Origin: Methanofollis ethanolicus
Lineage (GTDB): Archaea > Halobacteriota > Methanomicrobia > Methanomicrobiales > Methanofollaceae
NCBI RefSeq assembly: GCF_001571385.1
Contig: NZ_BCNW01000001.1
Span: forward strand, 2,108,001 to 2,172,000
Length of the DNA: 64,000 nucleotides
Direction of reading: 5' to 3'
The first letter of the stretch is position 1, and every line of letters begins with the position of its first letter. Below are positions 33,000 through 41,701 of this stretch, in pieces. The translations under genes were made by a program, and so were the position numbers. A model generated the notes under the pieces. That model ran no database searches, was not told the origin of the DNA, and worked only from the letters and a program-made list of their open reading frames with translations.

Positions 33000-34220
33000 A
33001 TGAATAAGGAGATGGTTAAACCCAAAATTACAATCAGATCGTTATATAATATTTTTGGAAAACATCCGGAAAAAGTCGTTTCCCTTCTCAGAAAAGGGAA
33101 GACAAAACACGAAATCCTGGAGGAAACCGGGCAGACCGTCGGCCTCAGGGACGTGAACCTCTCTGTCGACGAAGGTGAAATTTTTGTGGTCATGGGTCTC
33201 TCGGGTTCGGGAAAGTCCACTCTTCTCCGGTGCATCAACCGCCTCATCGAACCAAGCCACGGGGAGATCCTCATCGACGGCACCGACATCGCCTCTCTTG
33301 AGGAGGGCGCCCTCAGGGAGGTGAGACGGAAGAAACTGGGCATGGTCTTCCAGAACTTCGCCCTCCTCCCCCACAGGAGCGTCATCGAGAATGTCGCCTT
33401 CGGACTGGAGGTGCAGGGGATGCCCGAGGGAGAAAGGATCGAAAAGGCAGGAAAGACCATCGAGATGGTGGGCCTTGCCGGCTACGAGGAGAGCACGCCC
33501 GACGAACTCTCCGGTGGCATGAAACAACGGGTCGGCCTGGCCCGCGCCCTTGCCAGCGACCCCGACGTCCTCCTGATGGATGAAGCATTCAGCGCCCTCG
33601 ACCCCATTATCAGGACAGGAATGCAGGACGAACTCCTCGACCTCCAGAATGACCTCTCGAAGACGATCGTCTTTGTCACCCACGACCTCGACGAGGCCCT
33701 CAAACTCGGGAACAGGATCGCCCTGATGAAGGACGGATGCATTGTGCAGGTCGGTACGCCCGAGGAGATCCTCACCTCGCCGGCCGACGACTATGTGGCC
33801 AGTTTTGTCGCCGGCGTCGACAGGACCAGAGTGCTCACCGCGGAAGGCGTCATGAAGCCTCCCGAACCTGTTGTATCGATCATTTCCGGCCCCAGGGTCG
33901 CCCTGAAACTGATGGAAGAGCACGGGATCTCGACAATCTTCGTTGTCGGGAAAGGAAAGGTCCTGAGGGGCCTGGTGACCGTCGACGATGCCGTCGCAGC
34001 GGCACGGGCAAAGAAGACGAACATCGAGGAGATCCTGATCACCGACACCCCGGTCACGAGCCCCGGGACGCCTGTCCGCGACCTGCTGGGCCTCGTGGCC
34101 ACAAGCCAGTATCCCGTTGCAGTCGTCGACGCCTGCAACCGACTCAAGGGTGTCATTGTCAGGGGTTCTCTCCTTGCCGCCCTGGCCGTCGCCGGCAACG
34201 GTGAGGAGGAGTGCGTATGA
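33000..34220 (+). CDS. proV: Glycine betaine/proline-type ABC transporter ATPase with CBS domains
   Basis: A 406-residue ATPase of the ProV/OpuAA class that drives uptake of osmoprotectants. It has Walker A MGLSGSGKSTLLRC, signature LSGGMKQRVGLARAL, Walker B VLLMDEAFSALDP and the H-loop FVTHDLDEALKL, followed by a tandem CBS pair (about 280-400) that in OpuA senses ionic strength. The N-terminal 40 residues match the OpuA ProV extension (SLYNIFGKHPEK). ATG 33000 has GGAGG eight bases upstream. It overlaps the permease gene by four bases (ATGA). Confidence 0.93.
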   Translation: MNKEMVKPKITIRSLYNIFGKHPEKVVSLLRKGKTKHEILEETGQTVGLRDVNLSVDEGEIFVVMGLSGSGKSTLLRCINRLIEPSHGEILIDGTDIASLEEGALREVRRKKLGMVFQNFALLPHRSVIENVAFGLEVQGMPEGERIEKAGKTIEMVGLAGYEESTPDELSGGMKQRVGLARALASDPDVLLMDEAFSALDPIIRTGMQDELLDLQNDLSKTIVFVTHDLDEALKLGNRIALMKDGCIVQVGTPEEILTSPADDYVASFVAGVDRTRVLTAEGVMKPPEPVVSIISGPRVALKLMEEHGISTIFVVGKGKVLRGLVTVDDAVAAARAKKTNIEEILITDTPVTSPGTPVRDLLGLVATSQYPVAVVDACNRLKGVIVRGSLLAALAVAGNGEEECV

Positions 34221-35068
34221 CCTCCTTCGACCTCCCGAAGCTCCCGCTCGGCGATGCGGTCGAGGCCCTCGTCGAGTGGATCGAGATCACCTTCGCCGTC
34301 GCCCTGGACCGGATCAGCGACGGGCTGGACGCGATCATCGGCGGGATGAAGTCCCTCCTCCTCGTCCTGCCGCCGCCGGTCTTCATTGTCGTGGCGTCGG
34401 TTCTCATATGGCTTGTCACGAAACGCAACACCAGACTCGCCGTCGGTTCCGCAATCGGCCTCCTCCTTATCTGGGACCTGCACCTCTGGCCCCTTGCAAT
34501 GGAAACGCTTGCGCTGGTCCTGGTGGCCACGCTCTTTGCGCTTCTCATCGGGATACCGACAGGTATCTTTGCGGCGCGCTCTGAGACGGCGCACAGGATC
34601 GTCAAGCCGGGCCTCGACTTCATGCAGACGATGCCGGCCTTTGTCTACCTCATTCCCGCGGTGGTCTTCTTCGGCCTTGGCAACGTGCCCGGCATGATCG
34701 CCACCGTCATCTTTGCGATGCCGCCTGTGGTCAGGCTCACCACTCTCGGGATCCAGCAGGTGCCCGGGGAACTGACCGAACTCGCCGACGCCTTCGGGAC
34801 CACCGAGAGGCAGAAACTGATCAAGGTCCAGTTGCCTGTCGCCCTGCCGACGATCATGGCCGGCATCAACCAGTGTATCATGATGGCTCTCTCGATGGTG
34901 GTGATCGCCGCCATGATCGGGGCCCAGGGTCTTGGCTACACGGTGCTGGAGGGCATCCAGCGCCTCGACATTGGCCTCGGTTTCGAGGGCGGCCTTGCGA
35001 TCGTGATCATCGCGATCATCCTCGACCGGGTGACCCAGAGCCTGGCACCCGCGCGTACAGAACGATAA
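34217..35068 (+). CDS. proW: Glycine betaine/proline-type ABC transporter permease
   Basis: A 283-residue permease with about six or seven membrane helices. The EAA coupling loop is visible as LADAFGTTERQKLIKVQLPVALPTIMAG, and a conserved DFMQTMPAFVYLIPAV segment is characteristic of ProW/OpuAB. The N-terminal amphipathic helix precedes the first membrane segment, as in ProW. ATG 34217 overlaps the proV stop, with GAGGAG upstream. It is part of proV-proW-proX. Confidence 0.93.
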   Translation: MTSFDLPKLPLGDAVEALVEWIEITFAVALDRISDGLDAIIGGMKSLLLVLPPPVFIVVASVLIWLVTKRNTRLAVGSAIGLLLIWDLHLWPLAMETLALVLVATLFALLIGIPTGIFAARSETAHRIVKPGLDFMQTMPAFVYLIPAVVFFGLGNVPGMIATVIFAMPPVVRLTTLGIQQVPGELTELADAFGTTERQKLIKVQLPVALPTIMAGINQCIMMALSMVVIAAMIGAQGLGYTVLEGIQRLDIGLGFEGGLAIVIIAIILDRVTQSLAPARTER

Positions 35069-35091
35069 AAACATTTTCCCGAGTTGATAGT

Positions 35092-35973
35092 ATGATAAAA
35101 AACAGCAAAACAATCGTATGTATTCTGGTCGGCCTCGTGGCCGCCGCACTCGTCCTCACCGCCGGCTGCACCGGAGACAGAGGAGCACAGCCTTCAGAAC
35201 AGAAATCGATCTCCATCGGCTACGTCCTCTGGGACTCAGAGATCGCGAGCACCAACGTGCTCAAGCAGGTCTTCGAGAAGGCGGGCTATGAGGTCACCAT
35301 CACTGCTGTCGACGCCGCACCCCTCTACCAGGCCGTCGCCAGCGGCGATGTGGACTGCACCGTCTCGGCCTGGCTTCCCCGGACGCAGAAGGCCTACATG
35401 GACAGGTTCGGGGACCAGTTCGACCTGGTCGGCAAGAACCTCGAAGGCGCGAAGATTGGTCTCGTTGTCCCGGCCTATGTGACCATCGACTCGATTGAGG
35501 AGATGAACGGTGTAAAGGACAGGTTCGACGGGAAGATCGTGGGCATCGACGCGGGTGCCGGGGTCATGAAGACGACCGAGGACGCAGTCGATGTGTATGG
35601 CCTCGACTATGAACTCATCTCCAGTTCAGGTGCCGGCATGACCGCGGCCCTGAAAAAGGCCGTCGACAGGGAGGAATGGGTCGTTGTCACCGGGTGGACT
35701 CCGCACTGGAAGTTCGCCCGCTGGGACCTGAAGTACCTCGACGACCCGAAGGGAGTCTACGGCGGCGAGGAGTACATCGGTACTCTTGCCCGGAAGGGGC
35801 TTGCAGAGGACGATCCCGAGGCCTATGCAATCCTGAAGCGTTTCTCCTGGACACCGGACGACATGGGGTCGGTGATGCTCGACATCGAGGGCGGCATGTC
35901 CCACGAGGACGCCGCACAGACGTGGATCGATGCCCATCCTGACCAGGTCGACGCCTGGCTCGGGAAGGCATAA
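35092..35973 (+). CDS. proX: Glycine betaine/proline-type substrate-binding lipoprotein
   Basis: A 293-residue OpuAC-type binding protein. A lipoprotein signal ends in LTAGC (Cys near 25). Mature motifs include IGYVLWDSEIASTNVLKQV, the tryptophan-bearing SAWLPRTQK and TGWTPHWKFARWDLKYLDDP; the tryptophans are those used to cage quaternary ammonium groups, so betaine, choline or a methylated relative is the expected ligand. The gene follows proW after 23 nt. Uptake of betaine-like solutes protects against salt stress; in some methanogens methylated amines are also substrates, which this sequence does not distinguish. Confidence 0.92.
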   Translation: MIKNSKTIVCILVGLVAAALVLTAGCTGDRGAQPSEQKSISIGYVLWDSEIASTNVLKQVFEKAGYEVTITAVDAAPLYQAVASGDVDCTVSAWLPRTQKAYMDRFGDQFDLVGKNLEGAKIGLVVPAYVTIDSIEEMNGVKDRFDGKIVGIDAGAGVMKTTEDAVDVYGLDYELISSSGAGMTAALKKAVDREEWVVVTGWTPHWKFARWDLKYLDDPKGVYGGEEYIGTLARKGLAEDDPEAYAILKRFSWTPDDMGSVMLDIEGGMSHEDAAQTWIDAHPDQVDAWLGKA

Positions 35974-35998
35974 TACTCCAGAGCCCCTCTTTTTTCTG

Positions 35999-36457
35999 AT
36001 GAAGGTCAGAGTCATCGCCTGCGGCAACCCCTATATGGGCAATGACGGTGTCGGCCACGCCGTGATGGAGCGTCTCTCTGCAAGACACCCGGAACTCGAT
36101 ATTGTCGACGGCGGTCTCGGCGGCTTCGGGCTCATACCCCTGATGGAGGACTGCGACCGCGTCGTCATCGTCGACGCGATGACAGGGATGGGAACAACAC
36201 CGGGCGAGGTCCGGGTCTTCCATGAGGTGCCTCCGTCGTCGGTCTTCCCGATGTCCCTCCACGACCTCGGGATCGCGGAGGCGGTCGCCTTCGCCCGCGA
36301 GGTAGGGGTCATGGCCGAGGTGGTCATCGTCGGGATCGAGGGGGGAGAGATCGAGGCATTCTCAGACGAGATGACCCCTGAGGTGCAGGCCGCAGTCCCG
36401 GCCGCATGCGAGGCGGTGGTCCGCGCGGTGAAGGAAGGGGATGAGGGCGGAGAGTGA
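35999..36457 (+). CDS. Hydrogenase maturation protease
   Basis: A 152-residue HycI/HoxM-type endopeptidase that trims the C-terminus of a NiFe hydrogenase large subunit after nickel insertion. It shows the nickel-sensing N-terminal GNPYMGNDGVGHAVME with the metal-binding Asp, DGGLGGFGL, VVIVDAM and SLHDLG (His) motifs. In a methanogen the likely substrate is the F420-reducing or F420-nonreducing hydrogenase, which is not encoded in this window. It starts 25 nt after proX without a ribosome binding site, so may have its own promoter. Confidence 0.88.
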   Translation: MKVRVIACGNPYMGNDGVGHAVMERLSARHPELDIVDGGLGGFGLIPLMEDCDRVVIVDAMTGMGTTPGEVRVFHEVPPSSVFPMSLHDLGIAEAVAFAREVGVMAEVVIVGIEGGEIEAFSDEMTPEVQAAVPAACEAVVRAVKEGDEGGE

Positions 36458-36579
36458 ACCTTCCGCACGCAGGATAGTTCTGGATATAATCTCTCCAGGT
36501 ACCGATCTGCCCTCCTCCTGATGTGCGGGGGTGTGGGTGGGGGAAGGGATTCGATCTTCTGTGAGATGAAGACAATCTC

Positions 36580-36650
36580 TGAGACAGGGGGCTGCCGCCC
36601 CCTGCAACCCTCGAAAACCTACGGTTTTCTCAAGCTCGCTGATGCTCGCA
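36580..36650. repeat. Intergenic repeat fragment with variant tip hairpin, copy 4
   Basis: The 347-nt gap 36458-36804 has a short module A hairpin (CAGGGGGCTGCCGCCCCCTG, about 36583-36604) and a tip hairpin at 36613-36629 reading GAAAACC-TAC-GGTTTTC. A degenerate module lies at 36700-36770 (CCCCCTATCCTG then G-runs). No gene is seen. Confidence 0.65.
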
Positions 36651-36804
36651 CCCGCACTCAGGATTATCCCGGATATGGTTTCCCCGGCACCGATCCACCC
36701 CCTATCCTGCCTTGCGGTGGCGGGGGTGGGGGGGTGGGATTCGATGCCTATCGCTCATATCCTGGCACCATCGATTCGAAGAACTGAAAAAAAAGAAAAA
36801 AGTT

Positions 36805-37515
36805 TCAGATCGACCCGGGAGCGCCGGTGACGACCGGGAGCGCCGCGGCGATATCAGGGAGGAGTTCGACCGGGATGCCCATGACCATCTCGCCGTCTGC
36901 AATGCCGGAGAACTTGCGCGACCCGTCGCAGCCCAGGGAGAAGTTCACCTTGCCGTTGAGGTAGGTCTGGGCGGTCGTATCGGCGCAGACCGACTGGATG
37001 CCGGCGAAGTTCGACTCGATCCTGCCGCCGAGTTTGTAGAGGACGCTCTGGGCGAGTTTGAGCATCACCCGCGGCTCGGCCACGATGAGGACGACCGTCG
37101 GGGTGAAGGGCGTCTTTTCGAGCGGGGCATACATCGTCGCATAGGTCAGCCCCGACTCCATGTGCGGGATCTGATCGATCGTCCGCTTGCAGGCCCCCCA
37201 GGTGTCGAACTTGCCGAGCTTGAAGTAGAACTCCCCGCTCTTCAGGCTCGGCGTGATCGCCTTCAGGCCGAGGGCCCAGGCACCGCCCTGGCAGGCGTGC
37301 TTCTCCGCGGTGGCGTAGAAGACCTTCCCCTCCTTCCGGGCGAGGTTGACCATCTGACAGTGGCGGGTGGTCTCGGAAAGTTCCTCCATCCCCGCGGGGA
37401 TCTGTTCCTTCGACTGCACGAACCCGACGGCCACCGGCGAGTGCGATAAATTGAGATTTTTCTTCAGAGCCTCAGAAGCAGCCGCATAATCGATTTTCGT
37501 CCGTATGTCACTCAT
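36805..37515 (-). CDS. DUF169 family protein
   Basis: A 236-residue cytosolic protein of the DUF169 family, found mostly in anaerobes and methanogens, function unknown. Conserved features are SPVAVGFV near residue 27, the cysteine segment ETTRHCQMVNLARKEG, ATAEKHACQGGAWALGL and the Cys in SLGCDGSRKFSG. The spaced cysteines suggest a metal or cofactor site. AGGAGGA lies seven bases before the ATG at 37515. It converges on the gap holding repeat copy 4. Confidence 0.85.
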   Translation of the reverse strand: MSDIRTKIDYAAASEALKKNLNLSHSPVAVGFVQSKEQIPAGMEELSETTRHCQMVNLARKEGKVFYATAEKHACQGGAWALGLKAITPSLKSGEFYFKLGKFDTWGACKRTIDQIPHMESGLTYATMYAPLEKTPFTPTVVLIVAEPRVMLKLAQSVLYKLGGRIESNFAGIQSVCADTTAQTYLNGKVNFSLGCDGSRKFSGIADGEMVMGIPVELLPDIAAALPVVTGAPGSI

Positions 37516-37591
37516 TTTTGTTCCTCCTGTAGTCTACTCCTCTCCTCCATGAACCATAAAAATGTGCCTGCCAGCAAATATATCAAGAATA

Positions 37592-38410
37592 TTATAGGCT
37601 ATGAAGTTTCTCGCGAACCTTCAGGAAGAAATTTTTCCCGGCGTCGATGAAGATTGCCGGTGCGTCGGCCCTTTTCACCGAGATATCGAGGCCGTCCATA
37701 AGTGTCGTGCTCCCTCTGCCGTCGAAGACGAGTTGAGCCGGTTTATCGCTTTCAAGCTTGATCCGCAGGTCCCTGCTGCTCTCGATGAGATGGGGCCGTG
37801 AAGAGAGCATGTAGGGTGCGAGAGGGACGAGGAGAAAGCCGTCGAACTTCGGGTCGACGATGGGCCCCCCGCCGCTCATCGCATAGGCCGTCGAACCGGT
37901 CGGCGTGGCGATGACCAGACCGTCGGCCCTGAACTCCTCGACCTCGATGCCGTCGATGACGACGGTGAACCGCAGCATCTTCGCGGGGCGTTCGGTGACG
38001 ATCACCGCCTCGTTGAGGGCCGTGCCCAGGGGTTCTCCCCCCGCACTGAGGGCGATGCGCATCCGCATTTCGAGTCTCATCTTCCTCTGCAGGTCCCTGA
38101 AGAATGCCTGCGCCTCGGAGGACTCGAGGTCGGCGAGGAAGCCCACATGCCCTTTGTTGATCCCGATGATCGGGATCTGCCTCTTCATCCTCCTGACGGC
38201 CAGGAGGACAGTGCCGTCCCCCCCGACGGCGACGACGATGTCGGCATCGGTCTCGTCGAGCCACTCCCCTTCCCCGTCTCTTCCGAGGGCGATGGCGGTG
38301 CTCCCTTCCAGAGCCACATGATAACCGTACGAAAGAAGGAGCCTCTCTATCTCGACGGCATAGTCGAGCACATCTGGCCGGTCTATACGGGATATCAGGA
38401 TGGCCTTCAC
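37592..38410 (-). CDS. nadK: NAD kinase
   Basis: A 272-residue NAD(+) kinase that makes NADP from NAD with ATP or polyphosphate. The defining motifs are VAVGGDGTVLLA, GINKGHVGFLADL, NEAVIVTE and TPTGSTAYAMSGGGPIV. The start is GTG 38410 with GAGGT just upstream, inside the end of the preceding phosphatase gene's spacer (5-nt gap). Because archaeal relatives fuse NAD kinase to an inositol-monophosphatase-type NADP phosphatase, the pair here probably sets the NADP level. Confidence 0.94.
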   Translation of the reverse strand: MKAILISRIDRPDVLDYAVEIERLLLSYGYHVALEGSTAIALGRDGEGEWLDETDADIVVAVGGDGTVLLAVRRMKRQIPIIGINKGHVGFLADLESSEAQAFFRDLQRKMRLEMRMRIALSAGGEPLGTALNEAVIVTERPAKMLRFTVVIDGIEVEEFRADGLVIATPTGSTAYAMSGGGPIVDPKFDGFLLVPLAPYMLSSRPHLIESSRDLRIKLESDKPAQLVFDGRGSTTLMDGLDISVKRADAPAIFIDAGKNFFLKVREKLHSL

Positions 38411-38415
38411 GTCTG

Positions 38416-39192
38416 TTACCTCAGGTATTCGATGATCTTGTTATGGAGGACGCCGTTCGTGGCCACCAGGCACCGCCCGATGCTCACCTCGTCGGGGAAG
38501 GCGACCGGGCTTCCTTCCAGTCCTGTCACCGTCCCCCCTGCTTCCTCGCAGAGAACGATCCCTGCGGCGGCGTCGATGATACGGAGGGTGTTCCTGACGT
38601 CCACGAAGCCGTCGAGCCTGCCTGCGGCGACATAGGCGAGTTCGAGGGACGAAGCCCCGAGCAGCCGCCACCGCCGGATCTTCTGCCCGATCCTGAGCAC
38701 CGAGGCCGGGTCGAACTTCCTCCCGTAGACCGAGAGTGCGCTGTCTTCAAGCAGGGACGTATTCGAGACATGGATGGGTTTCCCGTCGAGGAAGGCCCCT
38801 TTCCCCTTCTCCGCCCAGAAGGACTCGTGAGTGCAGAGGTCCCGGATAAATCCCTTTGTCAGGACGCCGTCCTCGCCATAGGCGATGGAGATAGTGTAGA
38901 ACGGGATGCCATGGACTGCATTGTAGGTGCCGTCGATGGGGTCGAGGTAGACCGTCCCCTTCTCTCCGCCGACATCGACGCTGCCAGCTTCCTCGGAGAT
39001 GAGGCGGCGGCAGAAGGGATCGTCCTTGAGGGCAGCGATAACGCACTCCTCCGCGACCTGATCTATCCGCTCGGTCGGGGTGCCGTCTGCGCCCATCCGG
39101 ATATACTTTCCGCCCTCGGGACTGCCAGCAAGATCCCGGGTGGCATCCTCGACTATCCCGGCCAGATTTTCGCACCACCTGATGAAGTCCAT
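38416..39192 (-). CDS. IMPase-family phosphatase (likely NADP phosphatase/FBPase IV)
   Basis: A 258-residue magnesium-dependent phosphatase. Metal motifs are LISEEAG (about 65-71), LDPIDGTYNAVHG (about 84-96) and IIDAAAGIVLCEEAGG (about 205-220). Archaeal members dephosphorylate inositol monophosphate, fructose-1,6-bisphosphate or NADP. Tight linkage to nadK favours NADP, since in Methanocaldococcus the two activities are fused. Translation starts at ATG 39192, 19-28 nt after TAGATAAATA, so it is likely leaderless; its promoter is back-to-back with that of aIF5A. Confidence 0.88.
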   Translation of the reverse strand: MDFIRWCENLAGIVEDATRDLAGSPEGGKYIRMGADGTPTERIDQVAEECVIAALKDDPFCRRLISEEAGSVDVGGEKGTVYLDPIDGTYNAVHGIPFYTISIAYGEDGVLTKGFIRDLCTHESFWAEKGKGAFLDGKPIHVSNTSLLEDSALSVYGRKFDPASVLRIGQKIRRWRLLGASSLELAYVAAGRLDGFVDVRNTLRIIDAAAGIVLCEEAGGTVTGLEGSPVAFPDEVSIGRCLVATNGVLHNKIIEYLR

Positions 39193-39230
39193 GCAAACTC
39201 ACGTGCGTTGTATTTATCTATGGCCGTCAT

Positions 39231-39239
39231 GATAAATTA
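39231..39239 (+). promoter_or_regulatory. TATA-like box for aIF5A
   Basis: GATAAATTA lies 21-29 nt before ATG 39260. The minus-strand box for the phosphatase gene (39211-39220) is only 10 nt away, so the divergent promoters nearly touch. Confidence 0.5.
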
Positions 39240-39259
39240 CTACTGCGAGCGTGAACTCA

Positions 39260-39640
39260 ATGAAGGAACAGACTGAGACTGGTAAGTTAAAGGAAGGCCG
39301 CTATGTTGTGGTCGATGATGAGCCCTGCAAAATCCTTGGGATTGCAACCTCAAAGCCCGGCAAGCACGGTGCGGCCAAGGCCCGTATCGATGTCGTCGGC
39401 ATCTTTGACGGCCAGAAGCGCTCGATCGTCCAGCCGGTATCGACGAAGGTGTACGTGCCTGTCGTCGAGCGGAAGGTCGGGCAGGTCATCTCTGTCGCGG
39501 GCACCACCGTCCAGATGATGGACGTCAAGGACTTCACCATGTTTGAGATTGAGGTCCCTGAGGACAAGGCCGCCGAGATGAAGGCTGGCGAGGAAGTCCA
39601 GTACATCGAGGCCCTCGGGAAGAAGAAGTTGGACTTCTGA
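39260..39640 (+). CDS. eif5A: Translation initiation/elongation factor aIF5A
   Basis: A 126-residue factor that relieves ribosome stalling at difficult peptide bonds. The hypusine loop is intact (TSKPGKHGAAK, with the modified Lys in GKHG), and the C-terminal OB fold follows. The chosen ATG at 39260 fits family N-termini; a GTG at 39251 is in frame. The next gene, agmatinase, supplies putrescine/spermidine precursors needed for hypusine, so the pair links the factor to its modification pathway. Confidence 0.95.
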   Translation: MKEQTETGKLKEGRYVVVDDEPCKILGIATSKPGKHGAAKARIDVVGIFDGQKRSIVQPVSTKVYVPVVERKVGQVISVAGTTVQMMDVKDFTMFEIEVPEDKAAEMKAGEEVQYIEALGKKKLDF

Positions 39641-39685
39641 GCCTGCACGGCCGTCTGGCCGGAGCGGTGCTCAGGAGGAGCATTC

Positions 39686-40552
39686 ATGGAAGTTTTCCTA
39701 AATACTCTTTTTGCCGACGCCGGAGCAGAGTATGCCGACGCCGGCTATGTGATCTTCGGGGCGCCGTATGACGGGACATCCTCGTACAGGGCAGGTTCCC
39801 GCGACGCACCCGGCGCGATCAGGGCAGTCTCGTTCAACTTCGAGACCTATATTCCTGACCCGGGTATCGACCTTGGGGACGTTGCCGTCTGCGACCTCGG
39901 CGACCTTGAGGTGCTCTCTCTCCCCGACCTCGTCGTGGACCAGGTGCGGGAGACGGCCGCCATGATCGTGCAGGACGGCAAGGTGCCGATACTGATCGGC
40001 GGTGAGCACACGGTCACGCCGGGTGCGGTCGAGGCTGTGAAGCCCGCGTGCTATGTCGTCTGCGACGCCCACCTGGACCTGCGCGACGAGTTCGGCGGGA
40101 CGAAGTGGAACCACGCCTGCGCGACGCGGCGGGTGATGGACCTCGGCGTGGAGGATATCTTCATCATCGGGGCGCGGAGCGGACCTGCAGAGGAGTTCGA
40201 GCTCGTCGCGGAGTCGGAGAGACTCCACATGTACACGGCCGACGATGTCGCGGAGAGGGGCATTGCGGCGGTGATCAGGGATATCAAGGAGATCATCGGC
40301 GACCGGAGTCTGTATCTCTCCATCGACGCGGACGCGGTCGACTGCTGTCTCACTCCCGGTCTCGGGACGCCCGAACCTTTCGGGATCACGACCCGCGATC
40401 TCAGGAGCGTGGTGCGGGCCTTTGCAGCGCGGGCGTCGGGATTCGACTATGTCGAGGTCTGCCCGATCGACGCTGGCCAGACCGCGGCGGTGGCGGCAAA
40501 ACTGATCAGGGAATTCATCGCCTGGCACGAGGCCGGGATTGAGGGGCTCTAA
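39686..40552 (+). CDS. speB: Agmatinase
   Basis: A 288-residue ureohydrolase converting agmatine to putrescine and urea. Manganese ligands appear in GGEHTVTPG, DAHLDLRDEF and SIDADAVDCC. The N-terminal FGAPYDGTSSYRAGSRDAPGAIR is typical. It follows aIF5A by 45 nt and has AGGAGG upstream of the ATG. Its product feeds polyamine synthesis, and hypusination of aIF5A needs spermidine. A terminator-like hairpin covers its stop codon. Confidence 0.93.
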   Translation: MEVFLNTLFADAGAEYADAGYVIFGAPYDGTSSYRAGSRDAPGAIRAVSFNFETYIPDPGIDLGDVAVCDLGDLEVLSLPDLVVDQVRETAAMIVQDGKVPILIGGEHTVTPGAVEAVKPACYVVCDAHLDLRDEFGGTKWNHACATRRVMDLGVEDIFIIGARSGPAEEFELVAESERLHMYTADDVAERGIAAVIRDIKEIIGDRSLYLSIDADAVDCCLTPGLGTPEPFGITTRDLRSVVRAFAARASGFDYVEVCPIDAGQTAAVAAKLIREFIAWHEAGIEGL

Positions 40553-40565
40553 GCCCCCTCTTTTT
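40543..40565 (+). terminator. Hairpin plus U-run after speB
   Basis: GGGGCT-CTA-AGCCCC straddles the stop codon and is followed by CTCTTTTT, the form of an intrinsic terminator. Confidence 0.6.
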
Positions 40566-40648
40566 GATCTTTTCTTCTTCACTTCTCAGAGATGGTACTC
40601 TTCTTCAGGTGTTCCCACAAAAGATGAAGAGCATCAGCGTTCTGCCGG

Positions 40649-40988
40649 GGATCTCCGGGCTACGCCCCGTTTACCGCCACCGTGACGATCGAGACGGACC
40701 GGACGACCACCCTCACCGCGACCCTGAACAACGACGACCTGGAAGAGGACGGCCTGCTCGACGACGACGAGACGAACGGGTTCCTCGACGGCTTCGGCAA
40801 CCGGCACACCAGCGACCCGGACCTCATCGACACCGACGTCGACGGCCACTCCCGATTACAAAGAGCGTTATAGCGCCTTGGAAATGGGCCGCAAGTCCCT
40901 CCTCGGTGCGGTCTTCGTCCTCATTCCCCAGTTCGTCACTGCCTCCTGCTGCACGGATCAATTCATGGAGACGCACACAATTGACTGA
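40649..40988 (+). pseudogene. Relic of a PEGA and thrombospondin-type-3-repeat surface protein
   Basis: One frame (from about 40649) gives SPGYAPFTATVTIETDR and later TTLTATL, matching the end of a PEGA domain, then acidic D-rich text such as EEDGLLDDDE and DTDVDGH that matches calcium-binding thrombospondin type 3 repeats. A second frame (40851-40988) continues with DYKERYSALEMGRKSLLGAV and stops. No single frame spans both, there is no start, and the repeats are truncated, so this is a broken surface or secreted protein gene. It lies between speB and a truncated flavoprotein gene. Confidence 0.6.
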
Positions 40989-41027
40989 AAACCGGTTCTG
41001 GAAAGATAGAGTGTATGACGCGCCTGC

Positions 41028-41579
41028 CGGAAAAAGGGGGACACTTCCATCCTTATCGGGCATATGCTCGAAGAACTCAGGGATAAGGGGATCGAAACCG
41101 AAGAGATATACCTCGGCGGACGCGTTGCACGGGGATGCACTGCCTGTATGAAATGTTTTGAGAAAAAAGACGGGCATTGCGTCTTTGATGATGATTGTGT
41201 CAACGACTGCATCGACAGGATGGTCGAAGCGGACGGCATCATTCTCGGTTCGCCGGTCTACTTCACCGATGTCACAGCCGAGATGAAGGCCCTGATCGAC
41301 CGGGCGGGCCTTGTATCCCTGGCAAACGGGGGACTCTACCAGCGCAAGGTGGCGCAGGCCGCAGTCGCGGTGCGGCGGAGCGGCACGTTCCATACCCTTG
41401 ACACCCTTCTGCATTTCCTGCTCATAGGCGGGATGACAGTCCCGGGATTCCCCGTTGTCGGTGTCGGAAAAGAGATCGGGGAGGTTCTTAAAGACGAGGA
41501 AGGCCTGATGCGGGCAAAAGATGCGGGGAAGAACATGGCATGGCTCCTGAAAACTCGTGAGCAGGCAAAAAAGTCCTGA
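41028..41579 (+). pseudogene. 5'-truncated iron-sulfur flavoprotein (Isf-like)
   Basis: The reading frame holds a flavodoxin-like Isf with the compact cluster motif CTACMKCFEKKDGHC (CX2CX2CX7C) and downstream FMN-contacting GSPVYFTDVTAEMK. The first ATG (41064) opens at the second helix. In the same frame upstream the text reads RKKGDTSILIGHM, matching the normal RKxGNTSxLI start of the flavin phosphate loop, but a TGA blocks further extension and the beta-strand with GSPR is missing. It is therefore probably a damaged gene that lost its N-terminus next to another relic; expression of a partial protein from 41064 is possible. Confidence 0.7.
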
Positions 41580-41701
41580 TGTTCTGAGAGAGATGAGCAA
41601 TGATTGACGATATGAGTGTGTAGATAAAAATAAAATGACCCGGCAAAACCATCTTATTTGAAAACGAGAGGAGTCCATCGAACTCCCCGACACTCTTTTG
41701 T

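Noticed and set aside
40564-41151. 195-residue frame across the relic region
   Set aside because: It is a different frame from both relics and has no homology-like text.
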